Positions 1 through 7,923 of a stretch of 25,121 nt of DNA are shown here, in pieces. The translations under genes were made by a program, and so were the position numbers. Below the pieces are notes generated by a model. That model searched no databases. It was not told where the DNA came from and saw nothing but the letters and a program-made list of their open reading frames with translations. The stretch spans positions 1 to 25,121 of the forward strand of contig CBINFS010000048.1 of assembly GCA_966250015.1 (NCBI GenBank). Reading direction: 5' to 3'. The DNA comes from CBINFS01 sp966250015 (GTDB lineage: Bacteria; Bacteroidota; Rhodothermia; Rhodothermales; DASSAV01). Within the stretch, counting starts at the first letter, position 1. Each line of letters begins with the position of its first letter.

Positions 1-556
1 TGGCCGGCGTAGAGAGCCCGTAGCCGTTGTTCTCCACGACGAACAAAACGGGCAATTTCCATACGGACGCCAGGCTCAACGCTTCGTGGAAATCGCCTTC
101 ACGGGTCGCCCCCTCACCGACAAACGACAAAGCGACAAACCCTTCCCCTTTCAGCTTCGAGGCAAGTCCGAGACCGCACGCCACCGGCAGCATAGCGGCA
201 AGGTGCGAGATCATCCCGATGATTCTTTTCTCGGGTAAGCCGAAGTGAAACGATCGATCTCGCCCCTTCGTGAAGCCGCCTTCTTTTCCGAAAAGCTGGC
301 AGAATAGGGGCAGTAGTGGCACGCCACGAGCCGTCCACACGCCAAGGTTGCGGTGCATGGGCAGGATGTAGTCGGTCGGCTCGAGCGCCAGGGTACAACC
401 CACAGCTACAGCCTCCTGACCGTACCCACTGAACCACTTCGACAGCCGTCCCTTACGGATGAGCCGGAGCATCTTCTCCTCGATCAGTCTGGGCAGAAGC
501 AGCTCCCGGTACAACCGTTCGATGTCGATATCTATCTCGCCGGCCACCTGATCCAT
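1..556 (-). CDS. 2-oxo acid dehydrogenase E1 component, alpha part (partial, runs off left edge)
   Basis: This is the N-terminal 185 codons of a thiamine-diphosphate-dependent dehydrogenase E1 component. The family decarboxylates a 2-oxo acid (pyruvate or branched-chain oxo acids) and passes the acyl group to the lipoyl E2 subunit in the cytoplasm. Reading the minus strand from the ATG at 556 gives an early GRLSKWFSGYGQEAVAVG segment, then PMHRNLG and a GGFTKGRDRSFHFG stretch. The ThDP-binding motif follows, starting GEGATREGDFHEA and ending ENNGYG near the edge. An in-frame TAG lies about 30 bases upstream of the ATG, so the start is well bounded. The wording of these motifs resembles the fused alpha/beta E1 proteins common in Bacteroidota (roughly 650-700 residues), but the beta half would lie outside the window. 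The MFS gene ends 82 bases upstream on the same strand. The family is certain; the substrate is not. Confidence 0.88.
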   Translation of the reverse strand, partial: MDQVAGEIDIDIERLYRELLLPRLIEEKMLRLIRKGRLSKWFSGYGQEAVAVGCTLALEPTDYILPMHRNLGVWTARGVPLLPLFCQLFGKEGGFTKGRDRSFHFGLPEKRIIGMISHLAAMLPVACGLGLASKLKGEGFVALSFVGEGATREGDFHEALSLASVWKLPVLFVVENNGYGLSTPA

Positions 557-638
557 GCGTCGTCTCTGCAAAACCTGAAGCCCCTAAAGTAGACCGGCCG
601 GAGTCATTTTTGTCCAAATGAAGACTGCCGCAAACGGC

Positions 639-1904
639 TTACGCCCCACCTTCGACCACCACGTCGCGCGACACCTCACCCTTCGTGTCCTTCTGATCGA
701 CTTTATCCCTGAACGTGATGGCAAAGAAGATCGCGATGAGAATCGAGAAAATGGCCGGGACCCACCAGAAATCTTCGAACTGCTGGCGCGTGAGCGAATT
801 TGCCCCTTCCGAAAGGAATCCGTTGTACAGCCAACCGGCAACCTGCGCCCCGATCAGCATACCAAAACCGTACGTGACCATAAAAATCAACCCCTGAGCC
901 TGGCCGCGGATGGCGGCAGTTGCCTTTTTGTCCACGTAGATCTGACCCGTGACGAAGAAGAAGTCGAAGCAAATGCCGTGGAGGGCAATACCCAAAAGGA
1001 TCATCCAGAAAATCCCCGATTCAGCAGACCCGGCAAACAGCGCGTAACGCAGGAACCACGCCGCCATACCTACCACGAGCATCCACTTCACGCCCAGGCG
1101 GGCGAAAAAGACCGGCATGAGAAGCATGAAGAAAAACTCGGACATCTGGCCGATCGTTAGCCATCCCGCCGGGTTCGCCACACCGGCTACCTCGATAAAT
1201 ACCGGCGCATAGGAGTAGTAGGCCGAGAGCGGGATGCAGATGAGCAGCGAGCTGAGGAGAAAGACGCCAAACGACGGGTTCCAGAGCTGCTTCAGCGCAT
1301 CGATGCCCAGGATGTCCCGGACGGTTTGTTTCTCCGTCTTACCGGAGGGTGGCGTATGAGGCAGCGTGAAGCTGTAGAGACCCATGATCAGACCAGCGAT
1401 ACCCGTCACGTATAGCGGCGTGGGTTCCCGGTCGGCCTGCAATACGAAGCTGACGAATAGCCCCACGGCGATCCAGCCGACCGTTCCGAAAACACGGATC
1501 AGGGGGAACTGCTTCTCCTGATCCTCAATGTGATGGAAAGAGAGGGTATTGGCGAGCGAGAGAGAAGGCATGTAACACAGGCTGTGCAAAAACACGAGCC
1601 CTACGAAGGGTACGACCGACGAATCGCCGCCGCCGGCCACCAGCGGCGCCGACGCCATCGCGGCGCCCCCTAAGAGGTGCAACACACCCAGGATCTTCTC
1701 CGTCGCAAAGAACCGGTCCGCGACCATTCCAACGAAAAACGGTGAGATGATGGCGGCAATCGGGAAGACCAGATAGGGAAGGTAGACGTACTGCCCCCAC
1801 CCGATCGTGGTCATGAAGTTGCCGATGGTTGTATACCAGGCCCCCCAGACGACGAATTGGAGGAACATCATCAGGCTCAAACGAGCGCTCATTGCCTTTT
1901 TCAT
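639..1904 (-). CDS. MFS permease, nucleoside:H+ symporter (NupG/XapB) type
   Basis: A 421-residue inner-membrane transporter with about 12 hydrophobic segments. The N-terminal MMFLQFVVWGAWYTTIGNFM and the following low-loop helices match the nucleoside:proton symporter branch of the major facilitator superfamily, which imports nucleosides or related sugars. The length fits the family (about 400-420). No signal peptide is expected or seen. The start is uncertain. The ATG at 1904 gives MKKAMSARL, while the ATG at 1892 has an AAGG stretch just upstream and would start MSARL. No good ribosome-binding site precedes 1904. The dehydrogenase gene follows on the same strand after 82 bases, so co-transcription is possible. 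The substrate is inferred from family resemblance only. Confidence 0.8.
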   Translation of the reverse strand: MKKAMSARLSLMMFLQFVVWGAWYTTIGNFMTTIGWGQYVYLPYLVFPIAAIISPFFVGMVADRFFATEKILGVLHLLGGAAMASAPLVAGGGDSSVVPFVGLVFLHSLCYMPSLSLANTLSFHHIEDQEKQFPLIRVFGTVGWIAVGLFVSFVLQADREPTPLYVTGIAGLIMGLYSFTLPHTPPSGKTEKQTVRDILGIDALKQLWNPSFGVFLLSSLLICIPLSAYYSYAPVFIEVAGVANPAGWLTIGQMSEFFFMLLMPVFFARLGVKWMLVVGMAAWFLRYALFAGSAESGIFWMILLGIALHGICFDFFFVTGQIYVDKKATAAIRGQAQGLIFMVTYGFGMLIGAQVAGWLYNGFLSEGANSLTRQQFEDFWWVPAIFSILIAIFFAITFRDKVDQKDTKGEVSRDVVVEGGA

Positions 1905-2007
1905 GGAATGTCGGACCGAATAGAAGGGTTAGAAATGTTCGCAAGAGCCGTCGCCCGGGCAGTGCCCCAAAAAGCGCTTTCCTGCGGTGTTTAATTCCCC
2001 TAACAAA

Positions 2008-2025
2008 AGAATCAGACCCGATTCT
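2008..2025 (-). terminator. Possible intrinsic terminator after the sugar phosphotransferase
   Basis: On the minus strand, 10 bases after the phosphotransferase stop codon, AGAATC and GATTCT form a 6-bp stem around a 6-base GGGTCT loop. TTTGTTA follows. The stem is short and AT-rich, so termination may be weak, but the position and T-rich tail fit. Confidence 0.4.
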
Positions 2026-2035
2026 AACAAGACCC

Positions 2036-3490
2036 TCAGCGCCCTTTTCCCAATATTGTCGTTCGGATGGTGCGGAACAGGATCTTCAGATCCATCCGAA
2101 GGCTCACATTTTCAATGTAGAACAAGTCGTACTTGACCTTCTGCCGGACGTCGTCGAGGCTCTCGTCGTATTTCCACTTGACCTGCGCCCACCCCGTTAT
2201 GCCGGGTTTGACGCGGTGACGGCGATTGTAGAGAGGGATTTCCTTGGCAAGGCGTTCAACGAAATAGGGTCGTTCGGGGCGCGGCCCAACGAGGCTCATG
2301 TCTCCTTTGAGCACATTCCAGAATTGCGGAACCTCGTCCAGACGCGTCTTCCTCAACCAGCGGCCAAACGGCGTATAGCGGGGGTCGTTTGCCCGCGCCC
2401 ACACCGGACCCGTTTCGGACTCCGCATCCACCTTCATCGTCCTGAACTTGTACATTGTAAAGACCTGCCCATTCCGGCCGACACGCTGTTGCCGGTAGAT
2501 GGCCGGCCCGGGAGAAGTAAGGCGGATGATGATGCCGAACAGAATCCATACCGGGAGGCCGAGGAGCAAGATGAGCACGGCGGTAAAAACGTCGAGTAGA
2601 CGCTTGGTGCTCTGTTCCCAGGCTGGCATCGGCTCCGGAAGCACCTCGATCAGCGGTAGGCCGTACATGTGCTCGGTGCGGGCCATGCCGCCTATGATCG
2701 TGTAGAAGTCGGGGACGAGCTTCAGCGAGACCGGTTTCCCGTCACAAAGACTAAGCACCTCCAATAATTCGTGATTGTCCTCGGAACCGAGGGCAATCAG
2801 GACGTCCTGAACGCCCAGCTCGTCGATGAGTCGGGGCAATGCTTCAATCGTGTAGACGTCCGAAGTCACCGGGTTCGCCACGAGCACGTCGGCCCCGTCT
2901 CCCCCCCCGTCCAGGTCTGTGAATTTTCGTGCTTGCTCGCCCCGCTGCATTCGAATGGCCCCTACAACCTGCAAACCAGCTTCCGGATAGCGTGCTACGT
3001 CCTCGTAGAGCGTCTCCACCCGGTCGCTCCACCCCACGATCAGTGCTTTGTGCAGGCCGTAACCGCGGAGGATCAGTGCCTTCTGTATCGAGCGAATCGT
3101 GATCCTGCCGAGTGAAACGAAAACGATCACCGCGAGCCAGTAAAAGAACATGTTCCGGTGAGCCGACGCGGCGTCGAGCTGCCAGATGAACAGCACGAAA
3201 AACAGGACGAGAAGCCCGATCGTTACGGTCTTGACAATGGACACGAGCTCGTCGAAGCGGCTGGCGGCATACCGTTCCTTGTACAGGCCAAAGAAAAAGA
3301 ACAAGACCAGCCAGAAAACCGAGAGCGCCAGGCTCGGCGCAATGAACGAAGTGGGAACGTTGGCGAACGTTCCCAGCCATCCCCATTCGAAACGGGCCAG
3401 GTTGTATAAAAAGTTGGCCGTGAAAAGTGCTATTGCGTCAGCAACGAGAAGGGCTATTAATTCGGCTTTACGCGACACGGCGGTTAGCAA
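2036..3490 (-). CDS. Undecaprenyl-phosphate sugar-1-phosphate transferase (exopolysaccharide initiation, PHPT family)
   Basis: A 484-residue integral membrane enzyme of the WbaP/WcaJ (polyprenyl-phosphate hexose-1-phosphate transferase) family. It moves a sugar phosphate from a nucleotide sugar to undecaprenyl phosphate, the first step of exopolysaccharide, capsule or lipid-linked glycan synthesis. Residues 1-130 hold about four N-terminal membrane helices. A nucleotide-binding-like CoA_binding_3 region spans about 145-260. A membrane re-entrant segment at 297-325 precedes the catalytic bacterial sugar-transferase domain, which carries KFRTM at 348-352, the Asp-Glu pair at 385-386, SLVGPRP near 399-405 and KPGITGWAQV at 428-437. 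The reading frame opens with TTG at 3490, and GTG at 3478 is an alternative. An ATG seven bases past a promoter-like site's leader is immediately followed by TAA (3515-3520), so it cannot be the start. The sugar specificity cannot be read from sequence. It is divergent from the Wzi-like gene. Confidence 0.92.
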   Translation of the reverse strand: MLTAVSRKAELIALLVADAIALFTANFLYNLARFEWGWLGTFANVPTSFIAPSLALSVFWLVLFFFFGLYKERYAASRFDELVSIVKTVTIGLLVLFFVLFIWQLDAASAHRNMFFYWLAVIVFVSLGRITIRSIQKALILRGYGLHKALIVGWSDRVETLYEDVARYPEAGLQVVGAIRMQRGEQARKFTDLDGGGDGADVLVANPVTSDVYTIEALPRLIDELGVQDVLIALGSEDNHELLEVLSLCDGKPVSLKLVPDFYTIIGGMARTEHMYGLPLIEVLPEPMPAWEQSTKRLLDVFTAVLILLLGLPVWILFGIIIRLTSPGPAIYRQQRVGRNGQVFTMYKFRTMKVDAESETGPVWARANDPRYTPFGRWLRKTRLDEVPQFWNVLKGDMSLVGPRPERPYFVERLAKEIPLYNRRHRVKPGITGWAQVKWKYDESLDDVRQKVKYDLFYIENVSLRMDLKILFRTIRTTILGKGR

Positions 3491-3562
3491 GAAAGGATTT
3501 TGTAGACACGGCGGTTACATGGTCGTATTCCGTAAAGGTTTCAACTCAAGCCGTGTGCCAAA

Positions 3563-3593
3563 TAAACTTACCTACATCTCATTCGATATTCAA
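3563..3593 (-). promoter_or_regulatory. Bacteroidota-type promoter for the sugar phosphotransferase
   Basis: On the minus strand, TTG (3593-3591), exactly 20 bases, then TAAGTTTA (3570-3563). This fits the known Bacteroidota -33 TTG(TTTG) and -7 TAnnTTTG arrangement with one mismatch in the last base. The same TTG-N20-TAAGTTTA arrangement precedes the TonB gene. The predicted leader is about 65 bases long. Confidence 0.5.
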
Positions 3594-3635
3594 GTAAGAT
3601 CGATTTTCTGCAAGAAAGACAGGTTCGGATCGTTT

Positions 3636-3665
3636 TTTATTCACCTCCTACCCGTCGTATTATTG
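3636..3665 (+). promoter_or_regulatory. Weak promoter candidate for the Wzi-like operon
   Basis: TTT (3636-3638), 19 bases, then TATTATTG (3658-3665), one base off TAnnTTTG. It would start transcription about 40 bases before the ATG at 3709. It is weaker than the minus-strand sites because the -33 element lacks the G. Confidence 0.25.
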
Positions 3666-3708
3666 GGCGGCCATTGTACTGAACTTCCAACAGGCGTCGC
3701 TTGAACCG

Positions 3709-5292
3709 ATGATCCGGATCGTCCCGGTGATAAGGGTTTTGTCGATCTGTACGGTACTTTCCGTAGCGGGGGTGCTTCATTGCCTTGGGCAATCGAACAG
3801 GATTATCCCCGTCGAAGATTGGACGTACGAGTACATTTCCCGTCTCCAACGCCGCGGACACCTGCTCGAGTTACATCCCACGGCTTTGCCGTACACCCAG
3901 GGGGACGTCCTGTCGGCGCTCGAACGGATCGAACGTAGAAGGCTTAGTGACGTCGAGCGAAGCTGGGTAGAACTATTGGAATCGGAGCTCGGAATACGGA
4001 AAAAATCCGACAGACAGGGCCATCTGTACGGGGCCATCGAAGTGGGCACACGCTTCTCCAGCTCGGACCGCCTTGACGTGCTACGGCCCCTCGACGCGAA
4101 CCGGTCTCACCTCCAGGCCGGAGACATTCGCGTCTTCCCCAACGCCATGGCAAACGTGGTGTATGAGCAGGGGCCCGTCGTCGGTTCTCTGCAGCTGCAA
4201 CACGACGTTTTTTACGATACGGATCCTGACGGCATCGACGCCGTGACCCGCCTGTACGTTCGCAGCGAGAATACGTACGTCGGGTACACTTCCCGCATTG
4301 CCTCGGTCTTCCTGGGACGATTCTCGAACCAGTGGGGGCCATACGACAGGCCGGCCACCGTGATCAGTGCCAACCCGAGGAGCTACGACCAGCTCAACTT
4401 TCGTCTCGGTCGTGGGCCCCTATCTTTACGCAGCCTGCTCGGCGAGCTCGACAACGTCGGAGAAGACGGAACATTTACGGGGCGAGACTTTGAGGGTGAG
4501 TACAAACGCCGATTCCTCGCCGCACACCGAATCGACTGGCGGCCTTCCCGGTTTTTCAATCTATCCTTTATGGAGGCTGCTCTTTATTCGGGCAGAAGCA
4601 GCGGTCCGTCGCTCAAATACCTCAATCCTCTGCACGCGTTTGCGTTTGAAGTGGACAACAATCCGAAAAACGACGAAAACAACGGCCTCCTGGCAGGGTC
4701 TCTTTGGGCTTATTACCGCGGACTCACCATCGAGGGACAGCTTTTACTGGACGATTTCGACATTCTGAGCGAATCCGGTGAAAAAGGTTCGTTAGCCCTG
4801 ACAGGAAATTTGTTATACGCTGGATTGAGCAAACACGTGGATGCCGGGGCCACTTTTGAGCTGGTCACGGCTCGCGTTTACAACACGCATCAGCCGGAGG
4901 GACGGTACATTTATCTGAACCGCGGCCTTGCGACCCAATTCAGTGACTACGTTGCAGTCGAGGCTTTTACCGACGTCTATCCGGAACTTGGAATTAACGG
5001 AATCATCGTCACTCCAAGGATTACCATGCTCTGGCAGGGTGAAAGGGACATCCGGCAACTTTACCCGCGAAACGATGAAGACGTCGGGTTGATTTTGACG
5101 GGCGACGTTACGCGCACCCTCCGATTGTCGGCTTCCCTTCGGCTCCAGCCTACCCGATGGTGGTGGCTCCGGGCTGACGTCGGCCACAATTTCACCAGCG
5201 TTGCCGGGGATGAATCAACCACTCGCCTGGTCGGACTGGTTGAGTTTGGCGCCCGGCTGAGCCTATCCAGACCAATCAGGGCTTCGATTTAA
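3709..5292 (+). CDS. Wzi-like outer-membrane beta-barrel protein
   Basis: A 527-residue protein with an N-terminal signal peptide (hydrophobic core about residues 8-24, probable cleavage after LGQ near residue 28). A charged, helical N-terminal segment (about 30-95) includes RIIPVEDWTYEYISRLQRRG and PYTQGDVLSALERI. The rest is aromatic-rich alternating sequence typical of an outer-membrane barrel, including GRFSNQWGPYDRP around 204-216. This layout resembles the capsule-assembly Wzi family, which anchors or nucleates surface polysaccharide. The call rests on layout and recollection of Rhodothermales homologues, not on a catalytic motif. It is the first gene of a plus-strand run; the next gene starts 33 bases after its TAA. 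The divergent sugar phosphotransferase upstream supports a surface-glycan role, but that link is inference. Confidence 0.6.
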   Translation: MIRIVPVIRVLSICTVLSVAGVLHCLGQSNRIIPVEDWTYEYISRLQRRGHLLELHPTALPYTQGDVLSALERIERRRLSDVERSWVELLESELGIRKKSDRQGHLYGAIEVGTRFSSSDRLDVLRPLDANRSHLQAGDIRVFPNAMANVVYEQGPVVGSLQLQHDVFYDTDPDGIDAVTRLYVRSENTYVGYTSRIASVFLGRFSNQWGPYDRPATVISANPRSYDQLNFRLGRGPLSLRSLLGELDNVGEDGTFTGRDFEGEYKRRFLAAHRIDWRPSRFFNLSFMEAALYSGRSSGPSLKYLNPLHAFAFEVDNNPKNDENNGLLAGSLWAYYRGLTIEGQLLLDDFDILSESGEKGSLALTGNLLYAGLSKHVDAGATFELVTARVYNTHQPEGRYIYLNRGLATQFSDYVAVEAFTDVYPELGINGIIVTPRITMLWQGERDIRQLYPRNDEDVGLILTGDVTRTLRLSASLRLQPTRWWWLRADVGHNFTSVAGDESTTRLVGLVEFGARLSLSRPIRASI

Positions 5293-5325
5293 CCGCCTTT
5301 CAACGTTTTACGCGCGACAGATCTC

Positions 5326-5901
5326 GTGAAGAAGCTCATTTTCCAGTTGTTGCTTTTAAGCTGCTTTTCACCGCTCTACGCGCAAAATGGAGAACGTGCA
5401 TTCGAAACAATCAGCATCTACGTTGGTGGCACGCATCACGTTAACCACACGAGGTTCAACGATTACTGGAATCCGGGCACCGGCTTGGAGCTTACGGTAA
5501 AGACTCCCTTTTACCTGGGCTATGCTGAGGCCGGCGGGGCTTTACAACCCTTCGACGGCTTCGCAATGGATGTCCCGGATTTTTATTCGCTCGGCGTATT
5601 CGTTGGATGGGGTTTTCGATTCAGACAACTTTCTCCCCTGGAAATTCTGGCGGGTGTACGCGCCGGCAATAACCGTATGTCCTTCGACTACGACGCCTAC
5701 TATGGTGAACGGAACGAAAGTGAGCTGACGCTCGCTGTACGCAGCGAGGTCGCCCTGCGCCTCTTCAGGGGCTGGTCGGTGTTCGCCGCCGGGACGTACG
5801 CCAAAACGTACACGTACATTCGTTTGAAGCCGTTTTACGTAACGGCCGGAGTAAGTCACACCTTCAACACGCCGCAATGGTTACGTACGATACTTCGATG
5901 A
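5326..5901 (+). CDS. Small outer-membrane beta-barrel protein, function unknown
   Basis: A 191-residue protein starting with GTG. Its signal peptide has Lys-Lys at residues 2-3, a leucine-rich core and YAQ just before residue 21. The mature part alternates hydrophobic and polar residues with frequent Gly and aromatic residues, and ends in a strand-like stretch near the C terminus, so an eight-stranded barrel is plausible. I do not recognise a specific family. It lies 33 bases after the Wzi-like gene. Its TGA stop overlaps the preferred ATG of the TonB-dependent receptor in an ATGA arrangement (5898-5901), a strong sign of translational coupling and shared function. Either a partner of the receptor or a structural barrel is possible. 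Confidence 0.72.
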   Translation: MKKLIFQLLLLSCFSPLYAQNGERAFETISIYVGGTHHVNHTRFNDYWNPGTGLELTVKTPFYLGYAEAGGALQPFDGFAMDVPDFYSLGVFVGWGFRFRQLSPLEILAGVRAGNNRMSFDYDAYYGERNESELTLAVRSEVALRLFRGWSVFAAGTYAKTYTYIRLKPFYVTAGVSHTFNTPQWLRTILR

Positions 5902-7916
5902 AGGTGCGACTGCCGCTCGTGATACTTGCTCTTGTGTTGCTTTTCTGTGGGCGTAAGGCAGAGGCACAGGATGCCTCCTCGCTCGACGAAAACCCGTTCA
6001 CGAGGGTCATTTCCGGAGAAACGGTGTTTTCCTCAGGTGCGTACCGTCTTCACGATCTGCTTGCTCTGTCTCCCTGGTGGCACGCCGTTTCCATCGAGGG
6101 ATACACCTGGTCGGCGTCGGCCAACGCCCTGGATCCACTCGAAGGAACTACCTGGACGGTCTTTGTGGATGGCGTTCCGGTTGCATCCCCATCTCTCGGC
6201 GGCGACCCCGTCAACTTCCTCCCGCTACAGATCCACCAGATCGATCACGTCGAGATCGTCGACGTCCCGACGATTCTTAACGGACAATTTGCCGGCGGTG
6301 GCGCCGTGCACATCCATACACGCCGCCCGGTGCGTGGTGTGGGGATCCTTGGAGGCCTTGCAGCGGGGAACGAGATCGGCGATCCCGGCCCCTACCTGTT
6401 TACCGAGAGCGCCACGCCCAACGTCGACAGAATTGGCCCCGCCTACCAGGGGCTCGCGTCCATATCGGATGGCCACACGTACGTACAGGTTGGGATAAGA
6501 TCCGATCAGCACCACGCAACGGACGAAAAAATAATCGGCCGTACGGGGAATCTTTACGTCGGCAACCGGAGGCCGCGCCTGCTGCTTTTAGCACCCAGTC
6601 TCCGAATGGGCCACTATTCCAGTTGGGGAGAAGTTTCCGTATCTGCCGGTCACACCCGGTTTCAGGACCTCCTCTTTTTCCCGCTTTTCGGAAGGGAGAT
6701 ACCGACCACGCACCTCTATTCGACGGCAGCTATGGAGGGGACACTGAAGGGCCCCGGTCGTTCAGCTTTTCGATTCCACGGTGCCTACTCTCAACACGAC
6801 TATGCGGAGCGATTCAATCGGGGTGATATCGACCTGGACTGGCGACAGGAGAGACTCGAGGGAAACGTCGAGTATCAAACCGGAGGTTCACGCATTTCCG
6901 GAATGTTGGGCATTGGCGTCAAATCAGATCACGTCTATACAGCAAGTGCACTACGAGACCCTTCGTTGCTCGTTGCAAGCGCCTACGGACAGATCACGGT
7001 CTTACCGGTTCGATTCTGGCGCAACTCGGCCGGGCTGATGACGAGCAGAGCATCTGGCCGCATCGGGGTCAAGGCGTTGCTCGGGACGTCATTTGTAAAT
7101 GCGGGTAAGGACGTTTTCAGCCTGTACACCACCTATGCACGTACGCTTCCCGAGGAGAAAAACGATCTCTGGTACTGGATGTATAATGGATACGAAGCCC
7201 CCGTCGATTCCACGTCGAGCCTGTCCCTTCCCGCCTATTTGATGATCTCAGACCGGTTCTCGGCAGACGCCGCCCTTTCACTCCGGCCGTTTCTCCGTAC
7301 CCGGTTTCAGGTCAAAGGATTGTACCGGCGTTTTCAACGTACGCAGCTGCCGGCCTATGACTTTGCCTACGCCTCCACGTCGAGGCCAGTCAATGACAAT
7401 GGCGCCTATATTCTCGCATCCCACGCCCGGCTGAACCAGAACTTGGTAGGGAACGTGTTCGGGCTATCTGCCGGCATTCGATACCAGTACCTGCCGGTTT
7501 TATCCCAGGAAGTGGTATACGTTTACACCCGCCCGTTCTTGAGCGACGCGATGTTCTGGAGGAGCTGGACCAATCTCCCCTGGCACCGGATCCATTACAC
7601 CATTTACTGGCGTCCAGTACCACGTTTCAGCTTGTATGGGCGATTCCTGTATACTTCGGCCACGCGCTGGCCGGATTATAAACGAGCCGCGCCGGAATCA
7701 GGTGGCAAAATCCTTGAGGTCGTACCGTCCTACATCAACCTCGATCTCACCGTGCAAAAATGGTTCTGGAAGGATCACCTGTCTGCCAGCGCTTCGCTGC
7801 GGAACGTGCTGAACAGAAGCCTCACGACTCATCCCGCGGGCGCCGTAGACAACCTCTCACTACACGTGAGTCTCGTACTTCAGCTGGGATCCGCCATCCG
7901 ACGGGCGCCTGATTGA
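5898..7916 (+). CDS. TonB-dependent outer-membrane receptor (minimal, plug plus barrel)
   Basis: A 672-residue receptor. The ATG at 5898 is preferred over the in-frame ATG at 5877, because it begins a clean signal peptide (MKVRLPLVILALVLLF, Ala-Gln cleavage near residue 24) and overlaps the previous stop by four bases. Residues about 35-145 form a plug domain with FVDGVPV near 89-95, HVEIVD near 117-122 and GGGAVHIHTR near 133-142. The rest is a beta-barrel, with an RNVLNRSLTTHPAG segment near the C terminus. It lacks the N-terminal carboxypeptidase-like domain often found in Bacteroidota SusC receptors, no SusD partner is adjacent, and no clear TonB box was found. The ligand is unknown. A TonB gene is nearby on the opposite strand (9365-10120). 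Confidence 0.8.
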   Translation: MKVRLPLVILALVLLFCGRKAEAQDASSLDENPFTRVISGETVFSSGAYRLHDLLALSPWWHAVSIEGYTWSASANALDPLEGTTWTVFVDGVPVASPSLGGDPVNFLPLQIHQIDHVEIVDVPTILNGQFAGGGAVHIHTRRPVRGVGILGGLAAGNEIGDPGPYLFTESATPNVDRIGPAYQGLASISDGHTYVQVGIRSDQHHATDEKIIGRTGNLYVGNRRPRLLLLAPSLRMGHYSSWGEVSVSAGHTRFQDLLFFPLFGREIPTTHLYSTAAMEGTLKGPGRSAFRFHGAYSQHDYAERFNRGDIDLDWRQERLEGNVEYQTGGSRISGMLGIGVKSDHVYTASALRDPSLLVASAYGQITVLPVRFWRNSAGLMTSRASGRIGVKALLGTSFVNAGKDVFSLYTTYARTLPEEKNDLWYWMYNGYEAPVDSTSSLSLPAYLMISDRFSADAALSLRPFLRTRFQVKGLYRRFQRTQLPAYDFAYASTSRPVNDNGAYILASHARLNQNLVGNVFGLSAGIRYQYLPVLSQEVVYVYTRPFLSDAMFWRSWTNLPWHRIHYTIYWRPVPRFSLYGRFLYTSATRWPDYKRAAPESGGKILEVVPSYINLDLTVQKWFWKDHLSASASLRNVLNRSLTTHPAGAVDNLSLHVSLVLQLGSAIRRAPD

Positions 7917-7923
7917 TAACCAG

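Noticed and set aside
1924..1950. TTG-N19-TATTCGGT before the MFS gene
   Set aside because: The second half of the -7 box (CGGT) does not match TTTG, so only TA is shared.
3186..3704. Plus-strand frame of 172 codons over the phosphotransferase start
   Set aside because: Mostly antisense to the phosphotransferase; composition is Lys/Arg/Ser-rich with no recognised motif.
3637..3861. Minus-strand frame ending near a GGAGGTG sequence
   Set aside because: Antisense to the Wzi-like gene. The GGAGGTG is not followed by a usable start codon at the right spacing.
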